Positions 39,127 through 48,776 are shown, counted from the first letter of the stretch. The stretch: 64,000 bases of DNA from Candidatus Blochmannia vicinus (GCA_030020825.1 CP125213.1:682001-746000); one strand, 5' to 3'. Numbers and translations are program-made. Notes: generated from the letters alone by a model not told the origin.

Positions 39127-40518
39127 TTATATTAAATAAAATTTTTTCAATAACGGTAGTAATAGAGTATGTATTTTGTCTTTCATTTCTTGATATTCTA
39201 TATTTTCGTCACTATCGAATACAATGCCGCTTCCTACTGAACAAAAGAGATTTTTTTTATCAGCTAATAGTGTTCTAATAGCAATATTGGTATCCATGTT
39301 CCCACAACAACTTAAGTATCCGATGCTTCCAGACCAAATACTTCGACGATGTGGTTCAAGTTGTTCGATTAACTTCATTGCTTGAATCTTTGGAGCCCCA
39401 GTTATAGATCCTCCAGGAAAGCATGCTCGTAATAAATCACAAGCAGAAAAATTATTAGCAAGCTTTCCTGTAATTGTGCTGATCATATGATGTACTCCTG
39501 TAAATGATTGGATATCAAATAATTTAGGTACATGAATACTGCCTGGAATAGCTACTTTTCCAATATCATTTCTTAATAAATCAACGATCATTAAATTTTC
39601 TGATCTATTTTTTATTGATTTAGATAATTTAATAATTTGGTGATAATCATCTTGTTTATTTTTTAGTCTGGGTAGTGTTCCTTTAATGGGTTGAGTTTTA
39701 ATTTTCGTATCATGTAATTGTAGAAAACGTTCTGGGGATAAACTAAGTATACTTAATTTATTTGGCAGCCTAATAAATCCTGAAAAAGGTGCATGATTAT
39801 AATTTAATAAATAACGGAACGCTATCCAAGTATTGCCTATATATGGGGTATAAAAACGTTGAGAAAGACATACTTGATAACAATTACCTATAGTTATATG
39901 TTTTTTTATAATATTAAATTTTTCTGAATATTCAGATTGGTTAATATTACTTCTCCATGGTTTTGTAATACGAAATGATGTACGATCAATGTGATTTCTG
40001 TATGTATATTGTTGATATATCCAGGGTAAAATTTGGTTAGGCTCATCATGAGTAACAAGGTAATTTTTATAAAGTTTATGATCAGAAATGATTGCCCAAC
40101 GATATAAACCTATTGCCATATCTGGAAACAGGAGATCTTGCTTTGCTAATGTTGGTAATGATTCGATACATCTTGCGAGGTCATATCCAAATATACCTAA
40201 AAATCCACCTTGAAATGGTAATTTAAGTTTATGACTATTACATGATTCCATATTAATAATATGAGTATATTCTTTTAATAATATAAAAGGATCTGTATTA
40301 CTAATCTTATGATTTTTGTTATGAGAAATTGTAGTGATATTATTTTTAGTAACTAATGTTAATACTGGATCAGTAACTAATATATCGAAACGACTATCTG
40401 GGTGTTGATTATTATGCCCAGAATACAGCAGCATAGACCATGCTGTATTGGATAAAGGTTCAAAAAGATTTAATATAGCATCGGGGCGATAAGGTAATTC
40501 TATAAGATGTATTCCCAT
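39127..40518 (-). CDS. pabB: Aminodeoxychorismate synthase component I
   Basis: Makes 4-amino-4-deoxychorismate, precursor of p-aminobenzoate and folate. Chorismate-binding fold with PIKGTLPRL (catalytic lysine), ENLMIVDLLRNDIG, FPGGSITGAPKIQAM and CGNMDTNIAIRT blocks. PIKGT in place of PIAGT distinguishes PabB from TrpE. 463 aa, near E. coli 453. It needs a glutaminase partner (PabA), not in this window; TrpG at 62.1 kb is a possible stand-in. Convergent with yoaE (50 nt). Confidence 0.95.
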   Translation of the reverse strand: MGIHLIELPYRPDAILNLFEPLSNTAWSMLLYSGHNNQHPDSRFDILVTDPVLTLVTKNNITTISHNKNHKISNTDPFILLKEYTHIINMESCNSHKLKLPFQGGFLGIFGYDLARCIESLPTLAKQDLLFPDMAIGLYRWAIISDHKLYKNYLVTHDEPNQILPWIYQQYTYRNHIDRTSFRITKPWRSNINQSEYSEKFNIIKKHITIGNCYQVCLSQRFYTPYIGNTWIAFRYLLNYNHAPFSGFIRLPNKLSILSLSPERFLQLHDTKIKTQPIKGTLPRLKNKQDDYHQIIKLSKSIKNRSENLMIVDLLRNDIGKVAIPGSIHVPKLFDIQSFTGVHHMISTITGKLANNFSACDLLRACFPGGSITGAPKIQAMKLIEQLEPHRRSIWSGSIGYLSCCGNMDTNIAIRTLLADKKNLFCSVGSGIVFDSDENIEYQEMKDKIHTLLLPLLKKFYLI

Positions 40519-40752
40519 TAAAAATAGACATTCCTTTATGTTTTGAAAATATGTGTTAATTATGTTAGTTATATTAATAAAGATAAGGTATTAATATTAA
40601 TTGTATGATATTTTATCATTTTAAAATTATTAAAGAATGTATAATAATTTATTATTTTATATTGTGTTAGGTATATTTATTTTCATATTGTGTTTTATTT
40701 TGAAGCAAACGTAAAACGATAAATCTTTATTACGATATATATTATTATTTTG

Positions 40753-40818
40753 AAAAATTAAGTTGTGATAGCACTCATTTTTTATAAAAAAAATGAGTGC
40801 TATCACAACTTAATTTTT
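40753..40818. terminator. 31-bp perfect hairpin, bidirectional terminator form
   Basis: Arms 40753-40783 and 40788-40818 are perfect reverse complements with a 4-nt loop. Core AAGTTGTGATAGCACTCA with flanking A and T runs on both sides gives terminator shape on either strand. It lies between divergent genes, 235 nt from the pabB start and 123 nt from the tsaB start, so it does not terminate either. Candidate 3' end of a short RNA or a pabB leader attenuator. Confidence 0.65.
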
Positions 40819-40884
40819 TAGTGTTGGTAATTTTTTCTTGAATTTAATTGGTATTTTATAGTTTATATGATAAACATAGCACGT

Positions 40885-40913
40885 ATAATATAATTTTTTT
40901 ATGATACTTTCAA
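40885..40913 (-). promoter_or_regulatory. Promoter-like pair facing the 31-bp hairpin
   Basis: On the minus strand, -35 TTGAAA (40908-40913) and -10 TATTAT (40885-40890) have an exact 17-bp spacer. Transcription from about 40878 would run leftward, through the hairpin at 40818-40753 after some 60 nt, and on to pabB. In such AT-rich DNA the match could be chance; the position before the hairpin raises its weight. Confidence 0.4.
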
Positions 40914-40940
40914 TATATAATTTTATTGTATTTATGTGAT

Positions 40941-41642
40941 ATGTCTACTCGAATTTTGGCTTTTGATACTACTACTGAATTATGTTCTGTTGCTTTGATG
41001 ATCGATCATCACATATATGATCACAAAATTGTAGCATTAAGACGTCATTCAGAAAAGATATTACCTATGATTAATAAATTATTATCAGAAGTAGGTGTTA
41101 CCTTGCAATCTCTTGATTGCATTATATTTAATAGAGGTCCGGGTAGCTTTGTGGGGGTACGAATTGGCATATGTGTTGCACAAGGGTTAGCATTGGGAGC
41201 TGATTTGCCATTAGTGGAAGTATCTTCTTTGGTAGTACTAGCTCAAGGAGCTTGGCGTATTTTTTCTATTAAACAAATTATATCTACTATTGATGCACGT
41301 ATGGGCGAATTGTATTGCGCTCGTTATCGGATGAGTGATAATGATTGTTGGATATGTTATAGTAATGAGTCTATTATGACAGCAGAGATAATTGCGGCAG
41401 AGTTAACATCTTATAATACAATGTTGCAAGGTAGTTGGGTACTTGCAGGTACAGGTTGGAATAACTATTCAGTGTTAGAACATATCAAAGTAAGTGATAC
41501 TATTTTTTTAAGGAAGATTGTCATGTCACCTGAAGCACGGGATATGTTACCATTAGGAATGCATAGTTGGAGAAATAAAATGTTTTTGACTCCAAGTCAG
41601 GTACAACCTGTTTATTTACGTAATAAAATAGTTTCTACATAA
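40941..41642 (+). CDS. tsaB: tRNA threonylcarbamoyladenosine synthesis protein TsaB
   Basis: Partner of TsaD and TsaE in making t6A37 of tRNAs that read ANN codons; an ASKHA-fold scaffold (formerly YeaZ). Start ATG 40941 gives MSTRILAFDTTTELCSVALM, which aligns to the E. coli N terminus; no Shine-Dalgarno is seen. Other signatures: HSEKILPMINKLL, FNRGPGSFVGVRIGICVAQGLALG, STIDARMGELYCARY. About 233 aa, normal. t6A synthesis is essential, and this is one of the few tRNA modification genes retained in such genomes. Confidence 0.95.
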   Translation: MSTRILAFDTTTELCSVALMIDHHIYDHKIVALRRHSEKILPMINKLLSEVGVTLQSLDCIIFNRGPGSFVGVRIGICVAQGLALGADLPLVEVSSLVVLAQGAWRIFSIKQIISTIDARMGELYCARYRMSDNDCWICYSNESIMTAEIIAAELTSYNTMLQGSWVLAGTGWNNYSVLEHIKVSDTIFLRKIVMSPEARDMLPLGMHSWRNKMFLTPSQVQPVYLRNKIVST

Positions 41643-42023
41643 ACAATATTGGTTTAGTATCAAATGTGGTATTTAATACTTAATATCGTATACAATACTA
41701 GTAAGGTATATGGATGAGTTTTTGTTAATAGTTTGTGTGTGAAAATATTGCATATATGGTTTATTATGGGTTGTGAGATGTTATAATATAATCTATTGTA
41801 GAATTGACCGTATAAATAAAAAGATAATGTAAATGTTATCCATATATTTAATTTCATTGCAATTTTGATTGAAATAGAGTGGTTTATTAGAAAATTAGTA
41901 AATAAATGATGAGGGATGAATATATTTTTATAATATTAGTTTAATACATAAATTAATAAAGTGTTTTTCAAGTGTTATTTTTATTGGAATATTTAATTTA
42001 AATGATACGTATAGCTTGACGTA
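41643..42023. other. Intergenic spacer tsaB/minE (convergent)
   Basis: About 380 bases, no gene and no strong terminator. A 65-codon minus-strand frame (41660-41857) has no ribosome-binding site and random-looking, AT-driven composition. Confidence 0.5.
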
Positions 42024-42290
42024 TTACGTTTTTTCATTAGAGTAAATTACTTTACATTTTAAAATAAATGTGTTGTTGTCTTCTTTTTCTAGTTGTACTG
42101 AAAGTATATATGGATCAGGTATATATTTATGTATTATTCGGGTTAAATCTTTTTTTAGTTGATATAAATAATGTGGAGAATGGTTATTTATATTTTTGAT
42201 CTTATGTTCAGAAATAACGTCTTGTAGTCTTCTTTTGGCAATTTTAGCTGGGGTTCTTTTTCTTAAAAAAAGGAAATTGACTAATACCAT
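42024..42290 (-). CDS. minE: Cell division topological specificity factor MinE
   Basis: Stimulates MinD ATPase and drives pole-to-pole oscillation. 88 aa. The N-terminal membrane/anti-MinCD helix (about 1-31, FLFLRKRTPAKIAKRRLQDVIS) is more basic than in E. coli; the C-terminal topological domain (HYLYQLKKDLTRIIHKYI) is recognisable. Begins 5 nt after minD. Drifted but full length. Confidence 0.95.
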   Translation of the reverse strand: MVLVNFLFLRKRTPAKIAKRRLQDVISEHKIKNINNHSPHYLYQLKKDLTRIIHKYIPDPYILSVQLEKEDNNTFILKCKVIYSNEKT

Positions 42291-42295
42291 AAGTA

Positions 42296-43108
42296 TTATC
42301 TCTTAAAAAATCGTTTTAAAAAGTTAAATTTTTTGCTTTCAGTAAATCGAAAAGGACACTGTTTCCCCAATAAACGATCCACTGTATCTGAGTAGGCTTG
42401 ACCTGCATGGGATTTGATATCTAAAATAATTGGTTCACCTTGATTAGATGCTTTTAGTACTGATTTATCTTCTGGTATAACACCCAATAAAGGGATTCTT
42501 AATATTTCTATTACGTCTTCTAAACTAAGCATATCTCCATGTTTTACGCGAATAGGATTATATCGAGTCAGTAATAAGTATTCTTTGATAGTTTCTATAT
42601 TATTTATAGAATGTTTAGATTTAGAAGACAAAATACCTAAAACACGATCTGAGTCATGTACTGAAGAAACTTCTGGATTGGTGATGACGATAGCTTCGTC
42701 AGCAAAATGTAGAGCTGCTAATGCTCCGCTATCAATACCTGCAGGAGAATCACATATTATAAATTCAAAATTCATTTTATTAAGATCATTTAATATTTTT
42801 TCTACTCCGATAAGAGTTAAGGCATTCTTATCGCGGGTTTGTGAAGCAGGTAGAATATATAGATAGTCACTGCGCTTGTCTTTAATTAATGCTTGATGTA
42901 ATGTGGCTTCATTTTGAATGACATTAATAAAATCATATACCACTCTGCGTTCACAGCCCATAACTAAATCAAGATTACGTAAACCAATATCGAAATCAAT
43001 AACAACTGTTTTTTTTCCTTTATGTGCCAATCCAGTGGCAATAGCTGCGCTTGATGTTGTTTTACCAACTCCTCCTTTTCCTGAAGTAATAACAATTATA
43101 CGTGCCAT
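42296..43108 (-). CDS. minD: Septum site-determining ATPase MinD
   Basis: ParA-type ATPase that binds the membrane as an ATP dimer and recruits MinC and MinE. Deviant Walker A KGGVGKTT at residues 11-18, switch and Walker B DSPAG regions, and the C-terminal amphipathic membrane helix FNFLKRFFKR. Start set at ATG 43108 (MARIIVITSGKGG), identical to the E. coli N terminus, with AAGGAA upstream; two codons upstream in frame are excluded. 270 aa, as in E. coli. 27 nt after minC. Confidence 0.98.
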   Translation of the reverse strand: MARIIVITSGKGGVGKTTSSAAIATGLAHKGKKTVVIDFDIGLRNLDLVMGCERRVVYDFINVIQNEATLHQALIKDKRSDYLYILPASQTRDKNALTLIGVEKILNDLNKMNFEFIICDSPAGIDSGALAALHFADEAIVITNPEVSSVHDSDRVLGILSSKSKHSINNIETIKEYLLLTRYNPIRVKHGDMLSLEDVIEILRIPLLGVIPEDKSVLKASNQGEPIILDIKSHAGQAYSDTVDRLLGKQCPFRFTESKKFNFLKRFFKR

Positions 43109-43135
43109 CAACAAATTCCTTATTTTCAGTATACA

Positions 43136-43816
43136 TTATAAATCTTGAATGATAAGAGCGTCATTTTTTAAACTAAGTCTTACTGCTTTACCTGAAAATT
43201 CTTTTGGAATTTGATCGCTTAGCCAATAACGCCCTCCAATAGATACTAGTTCAGAAGATAAATTAGTACAAAAAATTTGAGATTCTTTATTACCAGATGC
43301 ACCAGCTAATATACGTCCTCGCATTGTGCCATAAATGTGGATATTCCCATCAGCAATTATTTCGGCGCCAGCACTAACATTTGCAATAACAATTAAATCT
43401 CTATTATGAGCATATATTTTTTGTCCAGAACGTATTGGTGTTTTAATTAGTTGTGTTCTGGATGTTGTTAAAGTATTTTTTTGAAGATATTCTGGAAAAT
43501 CTTTATGTAATATGGTTATGTTTTGTGATAAAACAGGTAACCCGCTACGAATGATTATTTCTTTTAATTTATTATCGTGACAACAACATGCTCCAACTAC
43601 AGATAATCCAGAATCTGATATTGTTTGATATAGCGCATCCCAATTACTACGGGAATTAAGATTACCAACATTTATAACAACTGGAGTATTTTTTAATAGA
43701 AAAATAGGAGATTTTTTAATTTTTTCTAGCAATGATCTACGAATTGTTTCCAAGCATGTACTATAAACATGCACCACTAATAATGGAAAATTGCTTCCTT
43801 TTATGCTAATAGACAC
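43136..43816 (-). CDS. minC: Septum site-determining protein MinC
   Basis: Inhibitor of FtsZ assembly. N-terminal FtsZ-inhibiting domain (1-105) is drifted; the C-terminal beta-helix domain (about 120-226, HVSAGAEI-type NVSAGAEIIADGNIHIYGTMRGRILAGASGN, SQIFCTNLSSELVSIGGRYWLSDQI) is well kept. GTG start at 43816 with weak upstream site. 226 aa. First of the minCDE operon. Confidence 0.96.
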   Translation of the reverse strand: MSISIKGSNFPLLVVHVYSTCLETIRRSLLEKIKKSPIFLLKNTPVVINVGNLNSRSNWDALYQTISDSGLSVVGACCCHDNKLKEIIIRSGLPVLSQNITILHKDFPEYLQKNTLTTSRTQLIKTPIRSGQKIYAHNRDLIVIANVSAGAEIIADGNIHIYGTMRGRILAGASGNKESQIFCTNLSSELVSIGGRYWLSDQIPKEFSGKAVRLSLKNDALIIQDL

Positions 43817-44388
43817 TCTAATTTTTCACAATTTAAATATATATATGTATATGTATGTACTTATATGTAATAAATATTATTTATATAAGTATACGTTTAT
43901 TTATTGTTAATTTTATTTATTTTAAATAAAATTAACAGTTTACATATTTTTAATTAAAATACTATATTATAATTTTTACAACGTTACAATAAAAAATAGC
44001 ACTATAACTTTATTATATTAATGATTTATGTTTTTATGAACGCTTATAATAAATAACTTATTTGTTAGGATGATGTAGAGATGATTACGCTGTTATTTGG
44101 TATAATGGTGTTTTAATTTTAAAAAATAATAAAAATATTGCAGAATTAGTACTACTTTTTAGGGTTTGGTTAGTTGTCTGTAAATATAAGAGACAATTTT
44201 TGTTACGAACATTATTATGTAATATAAATATATTTTAAAACAATCAGCGTTTTGTGTATTGATTATAGCATACATCAATTGAAATAGAATTCATATTAAC
44301 AAAAATGATTTACAATTAATATATATATTTTAGTAATAATTTTAATTTATTAAGGTATAGTTACTTGGTTTTATTTTTATTTAAATTG
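43817..44388. other. Intergenic spacer dsbB 3' / minC 5'
   Basis: About 570 bases with the minC promoter. A 15-bp perfect stem with a 3-nt loop (43905-43919/43923-43937) lies 90-120 nt upstream of minC; on the dsbB strand no T run follows. No gene seen. Confidence 0.5.
43905..43937. other. 15-bp perfect hairpin upstream of minC
   Basis: Arms 43905-43919 and 43923-43937 with loop TTT; one G-C pair only, so weakly stable. Could be a remnant dsbB terminator or a minC leader structure. Confidence 0.35.
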
Positions 44389-44916
44389 TTATTTAGTATT
44401 ATGTTTTAGAAGATCATTAATTTGTGATATGCCTATGAACAATGCTATCAGCAGATAGCTAGAAAAAATTATGAGCATCCACTGAGAAATTTCTAGCGAT
44501 AAAAAATACCATTTAAATTCAGCGCAATTACCATTGGCATCAAATATAGAGGGCCACCATTTATTTATAGGTAACCAATCGGGAAATTTGACAAATAAAT
44601 CACATGTAAAAAATGGAGAAGGATGTAATTGAATATCAATGTATTTTTTAGCGAATAATAATCCTGTATAAGCGCTGTATGTCCAAATTGATATAGCAAA
44701 TAATCTTAAAGGAGCAAATGAAGGGACGGTTATTGCAATTAATCCTGCAATTCCTATGCCACATAGGGCACATCTTTGATAGATACATAGTACACAAGGT
44801 TTTATTAAAACAATGTGTTGTAAATATAGGGCTACTAATTCTAGAGTAATGATAGTAAAAATTAGAAAACCCCAGCATTTTCTACTTTTGGAACAAATAT
44901 TTAGAAAATACAACAT
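44389..44916 (-). CDS. dsbB: Disulfide bond formation protein B
   Basis: Inner-membrane quinone-linked oxidase that reoxidises periplasmic DsbA. Four membrane segments; the periplasmic redox pairs are visible as PCVLCIYQR (Cys41, Cys44) and a second pair, Cys in FFTCDLF (about 104) and GNCAEF (about 130). 175 aa, as E. coli. In E. coli it is also near the min genes. Implies that periplasmic disulfide formation is kept. Confidence 0.96.
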   Translation of the reverse strand: MLYFLNICSKSRKCWGFLIFTIITLELVALYLQHIVLIKPCVLCIYQRCALCGIGIAGLIAITVPSFAPLRLFAISIWTYSAYTGLLFAKKYIDIQLHPSPFFTCDLFVKFPDWLPINKWWPSIFDANGNCAEFKWYFLSLEISQWMLIIFSSYLLIALFIGISQINDLLKHNTK

Positions 44917-45386
44917 AAATAATTACCTAAAATTAAAATATTTCAGGTTCAATGTGTAATTGTTTAAAATAGAATAAAAAATATTTATTATATAATTATT
45001 ATTATTATTATTATGTATTAACTGTTGTTATGCTTATTTATATGTATGCAAATTGCAAATATATTAAAACTTTTTAAGATTATCAAATCATACATGATGA
45101 TACAAGTGCCAAAATTTAATTTTGGAATTAAATTTGAAATTGTCTATATAGAGATATTTAAGTTTTAAAGTTGATAATTTTTATTTTGTAGGAATATAAA
45201 AATATTAAGTTATATTACAAATAAGGTGAAATTAATAAAAATTTTGAAGCTTGATGTATATATTGATAGGGATGTTGTTTTTTATTAATTTATTTAAACA
45301 ACCTCCCTATTTAAGTTGTACAGGGTACATTATACATGATTTTAAGTATTTATTTAATATGTCACATACTTATATGATCAGTATCA
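44917..45386. other. Intergenic spacer gapA 3' / dsbB 5'
   Basis: About 470 bases with a candidate gapA terminator (45266-45310) and a trinucleotide microsatellite (ATT)6 at 44995-45012. No gene seen. Confidence 0.55.
45266..45310 (-). terminator. Candidate gapA terminator
   Basis: 15-bp stem with one mismatch (45266-45280/45296-45310, ATAGGGATGTTGTTT against AAACAACCTCCCTAT) and a 15-nt loop, 77 nt after the gapA stop. Relatively GC-rich for the region. No good T run follows on the minus strand, so it may be a processed 3' end. Confidence 0.5.
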
Positions 45387-46388
45387 TTATTTATAATTTG
45401 TAATATATATGCTTAAGTCAATGACTTTATCAGAATAACCTGTTTCATTATCATACCAAGATATTAATTTAGCAAAGTTCTGATTTAATGAAATACTAGA
45501 TTGTGCGTCGAATATAGAAATTAATTTTTCTCCATTAAAATCGCTGGATACTACTTTTTCATCGGTATATCCCATAATTCCTTTTAAATATCCACAAGCA
45601 GCATGCTTAATAACATCACAAATATTTTTGTAAGAGGCTGGGTTTTTCAATCGGACAGTAAAGTCGACAACAGAAACGTTTGGAATGGGGACTCGGAATG
45701 ACATTCCCGTTAATTTACCATCTAACTCTTTAATAACTTTTCCTAATGCTTGTGCTGCTCCAGTAGAAGATGGGATGATATTTTGATAAGCACCACGTCC
45801 ATTTCTCCAATCATTATATATTGGAGAATCAACAGTTTTTTGAGTAGCAGTAGCAGCATGAACAGTAGTCATTATGCCTTCAATAATTCCAAAGTTATCA
45901 TGAATAACTTTGGCTAATGGAGCTAAACAATTAGTAGTACAAGATGCATTAGATACTATTTTTTCTCCGTTATAGAGGTGGTTATTTACTCCCATAACAA
46001 ACATTGGAGTGTTGTCTTTTGCCGGGGCTGTTAAGACTACTTTACGAGCTCCAGAAGATATGTGCCCGTGAGCCTTTTCTTGTGTTAAGAAAATACCTGT
46101 AGATTCAGTAACAATGTCGACATCAAAATCTTTCCAATATAAATTTTTTGGGTCTTTTTGTGAAGTATAGTGTACGACTTTATTGTTAATAATTAAGTGA
46201 TCATCATGTACACTGATTGTACCTTTAAATCTTCCATGAGTTGAATCATACTTCAACATATATGCAATATGTTCAATATCTAATAAATCGTTAATAGCAA
46301 CGACATCCGCATCTTTTCGTTCTTGAGCAGCTCTGAAGATAACACGACCAATTCTTCCAAATCCATTTATACCTATTTTAATAGCCAT
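45387..46388 (-). CDS. gapA: Glyceraldehyde-3-phosphate dehydrogenase A
   Basis: NAD-dependent glycolytic dehydrogenase. NAD motif INGFGRIGR at residues 8-16, active-site SNASCTTNC with Cys150, and WYDNETGYSDKV near the C terminus. 333 aa, standard. ACAGGAG about 10 nt before ATG 46388. Well conserved, consistent with high expression. Confidence 0.98.
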   Translation of the reverse strand: MAIKIGINGFGRIGRVIFRAAQERKDADVVAINDLLDIEHIAYMLKYDSTHGRFKGTISVHDDHLIINNKVVHYTSQKDPKNLYWKDFDVDIVTESTGIFLTQEKAHGHISSGARKVVLTAPAKDNTPMFVMGVNNHLYNGEKIVSNASCTTNCLAPLAKVIHDNFGIIEGIMTTVHAATATQKTVDSPIYNDWRNGRGAYQNIIPSSTGAAQALGKVIKELDGKLTGMSFRVPIPNVSVVDFTVRLKNPASYKNICDVIKHAACGYLKGIMGYTDEKVVSSDFNGEKLISIFDAQSSISLNQNFAKLISWYDNETGYSDKVIDLSIYITNYK

Positions 46389-46738
46389 ATATTATATACT
46401 CCTGTGTAAAGTAATTGTAGTTATGCGTTATTAATAAAGTTCGATTATAATATATACATGTATGAGATATATAAATTAATAATTTAAAATATAAAGTATG
46501 TTTGTATGTAAGTATTAATTAATTACACGTTATCATAACACTAAATAGAATATATGTGTTTAATTAGTTATAATATGATTTACTATGCGATAGTAATATA
46601 TAGGAAAATAAATATTATATATTTTTATCTTTTGTTTCATTGAAATTAATATTGAATATATTTATTATTTGATATTTTATATATACAAATATAATTTAAT
46701 ACTTTTATAAATTCCTAAATAAAGTTTTGATTATGTTA
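46389..46738. other. Intergenic spacer sppA 3' / gapA 5'
   Basis: About 350 bases, gapA promoter region; no gene or clear hairpin. Confidence 0.5.
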
Positions 46739-48595
46739 TTATAATTGAGTTAAATGATCTAAATAAAGAGCATAACAATTTTTGGGGTCATTCCATATAA
46801 AGTTTAAGACATTAAGGTTATTAATTTTTAATTTTTCGTGAAAATTAGTTAATAAAAGATGATTTAAAAAATTCATACTTATAGTATGAATAACCTTATT
46901 AGTGTGTTGTAATAAAAAATCTATCCAATTTGTTTTATCTTCATACCAATTGAGTTGATATTCTGTTAGATGAGCTAATTTAACAGCTTTATTTATTGCG
47001 TCATCTAAATCTCCTATGTTATCAATTAGTCCATTTTTTATCGCATCATAACCAAGCCATACATGTCCTTGAGCAATTTTATGAATATCTTCTATGGTTT
47101 GATAGCGAGACTCAGCTACTGTGTTAATAAAATAATGATAGCTATTATTTACATAAAGTTGCATCATATCTATATATTCATTAGGTAGTGATGTAGTTAT
47201 CGAAATATTTGAAATAGGAGATGTACCTACTCCATCATTATGAATACCGATAGTATCGAGAGACTTTTCAAATGTATTAATAATACCAAATATTCCTATA
47301 GAACCCGTAATAGTACTATTGCTTGCAATAATCGCATTAGCTGGAGTTGATATCCAATACCCACCAGATGCTGCTACCCCTCCCATAGAAACAACTACCG
47401 GTTTACCAGAATTTCTTACAGCTATTAATTCTGATCTAATTAATTCAGAAGCATTCACGCTGCCTCCAGGACTATTAACACGAAGTATTACTGCTTTTAC
47501 TTTAGAATTAAATCGGGCACTTTTAATTTTATGAGCTATAGTGTCACCGCCAATTGAACCTGGTATATCAGGTCCATCTACAATTGGTCCATTAACACAA
47601 ATTATTGCTATTTCGTTGTTTTGTTTTATCGGCACTGTAAGATTATAATCATACATGCTAATTGCATTGAATGAAGCGCTTTGTTTATTAGATCCAAATA
47701 TTTTTTGCATTGTATCTTCTATAACACTGTGAGAAGCAATTTCATCTATCCATTTTTTTTTAAGCGCATAAGCTGCAGTATCACCTTTTATTTGATGTAA
47801 TTCGTTTAACATTTTATCAGTTTCTGGAAAAATTTCTTGAGTTGTTATTTTACGATTAATGGATATTGTTTTTAAATATTGATTCCACAAATGATTGATT
47901 ATTTTTTTCTCTTCATGTCGCACATGATCAGACATTTGGTCTTGAATAAATGGTTCAACAGCAGATTTATATGCACCTACTCTAAAAACATGAGTATTAA
48001 TTTTTAAATTATCCAATAGTGATTTATAATATAATCTGTTGGTAGAGATACCTCGTAAATCTACAAAACCATGAGGTGTAAGATAAATTTTGTTTGCGTA
48101 GCTGGCTAGAAAATATTGTGATTGGTTGTAATAATCAGAAATAGAATAAATCAATTTACCAGAGTTTTTAAATTCATGTAAAGCCTTTCCAATATATTCT
48201 AATGATGTTTGATTACTTCCAGAAAAATTTTTTAATGATAATATTAATCCGGTTATGTTGGGATCATTTTTGGCTTGACGTAATATATTAATAATATCAA
48301 ATAGTGAGTTTTCTTTGATGTTGGATTGATTTGTATTTAGTAAATATTTACTGAATTTGTGAAATTTGTTATCTGATGTGATAGGTTTATCTACAACGGT
48401 ACCAGAAATGTCTAAAATAAGAGCAGTGTTCTTTGATGGAGATTTAGTAGAATTATTTCTTAAGTTTAAATATGTTCCTATCACGATAATCATTAGGACT
48501 ATAAAAAATATATTTATTATTATCGTTCGTATTAAATATAGTGTACGTACACTATATTTAAGTATTTTACGAATGGTTTGCCATTTATTCTGCAT
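46739..48595 (-). CDS. sppA: Signal peptide peptidase A (protease IV)
   Basis: Inner-membrane serine protease that digests cleaved signal peptides. One N-terminal membrane segment (about 24-48), then two tandem S49 domains. The catalytic lysine is in VFRVGAYKSAVEPFI (domain 1) and the serine in VVSMGGVAASGGYWISTP (domain 2), as in E. coli SppA. Start at ATG 48595 (MQNKWQTIRKILKYS) gives 618 aa, equal to E. coli; AAAGAG lies close upstream. In-frame codons further up to 48634 are possible but less likely. A 30-bp perfect palindrome is inside the 5' part. Confidence 0.95.
   Translation of the reverse strand: MQNKWQTIRKILKYSVRTLYLIRTIIINIFFIVLMIIVIGTYLNLRNNSTKSPSKNTALILDISGTVVDKPITSDNKFHKFSKYLLNTNQSNIKENSLFDIINILRQAKNDPNITGLILSLKNFSGSNQTSLEYIGKALHEFKNSGKLIYSISDYYNQSQYFLASYANKIYLTPHGFVDLRGISTNRLYYKSLLDNLKINTHVFRVGAYKSAVEPFIQDQMSDHVRHEEKKIINHLWNQYLKTISINRKITTQEIFPETDKMLNELHQIKGDTAAYALKKKWIDEIASHSVIEDTMQKIFGSNKQSASFNAISMYDYNLTVPIKQNNEIAIICVNGPIVDGPDIPGSIGGDTIAHKIKSARFNSKVKAVILRVNSPGGSVNASELIRSELIAVRNSGKPVVVSMGGVAASGGYWISTPANAIIASNSTITGSIGIFGIINTFEKSLDTIGIHNDGVGTSPISNISITTSLPNEYIDMMQLYVNNSYHYFINTVAESRYQTIEDIHKIAQGHVWLGYDAIKNGLIDNIGDLDDAINKAVKLAHLTEYQLNWYEDKTNWIDFLLQHTNKVIHTISMNFLNHLLLTNFHEKLKINNLNVLNFIWNDPKNCYALYLDHLTQL
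48532..48561. repeat. 30-bp perfect palindrome inside sppA
   Basis: Fifteen-base halves TTAAATATAGTGTAC / GTACACTATATTTAA with no spacer, in the codons for LKYSVRTLYLI near the sppA N terminus. The longest spacer-free palindrome I noticed. Confidence 0.8.
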
Positions 48596-48776
48596 GAACT
48601 CTTTAATCATTAAATACATTATATGATGATCCAATGAATAATTTATTAACTATTCTTAAATTATATTAGGTGTTTTATACATATACTCATAATTTGTAGA
48701 AATTAATAGCGTATTATTTTTATAATAAGTAACAAAGATTAAATATAACTTTCATCTCTTATTATATAAGTATAAG

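Larger units (their letters stand above)
40519..40940. other. Intergenic spacer pabB/tsaB (divergent)
   Basis: About 420 bases, no protein gene. Contains the longest hairpin in the window (31 bp), a minus-strand promoter-like pair pointing at it, and a plus-strand TATAAT (40884-40889) suited to tsaB. Confidence 0.55.

Noticed and set aside
41660..41857. 65-codon minus-strand reading frame between tsaB and minE
   Set aside because: No ribosome-binding site or homologue, composition as in noncoding sequence, in a convergent spacer.
44995..45012. (ATT)6 microsatellite upstream of dsbB
   Set aside because: Short simple repeat expected in very AT-rich spacer; no sign of phase variation since it is not in a reading frame or known promoter.
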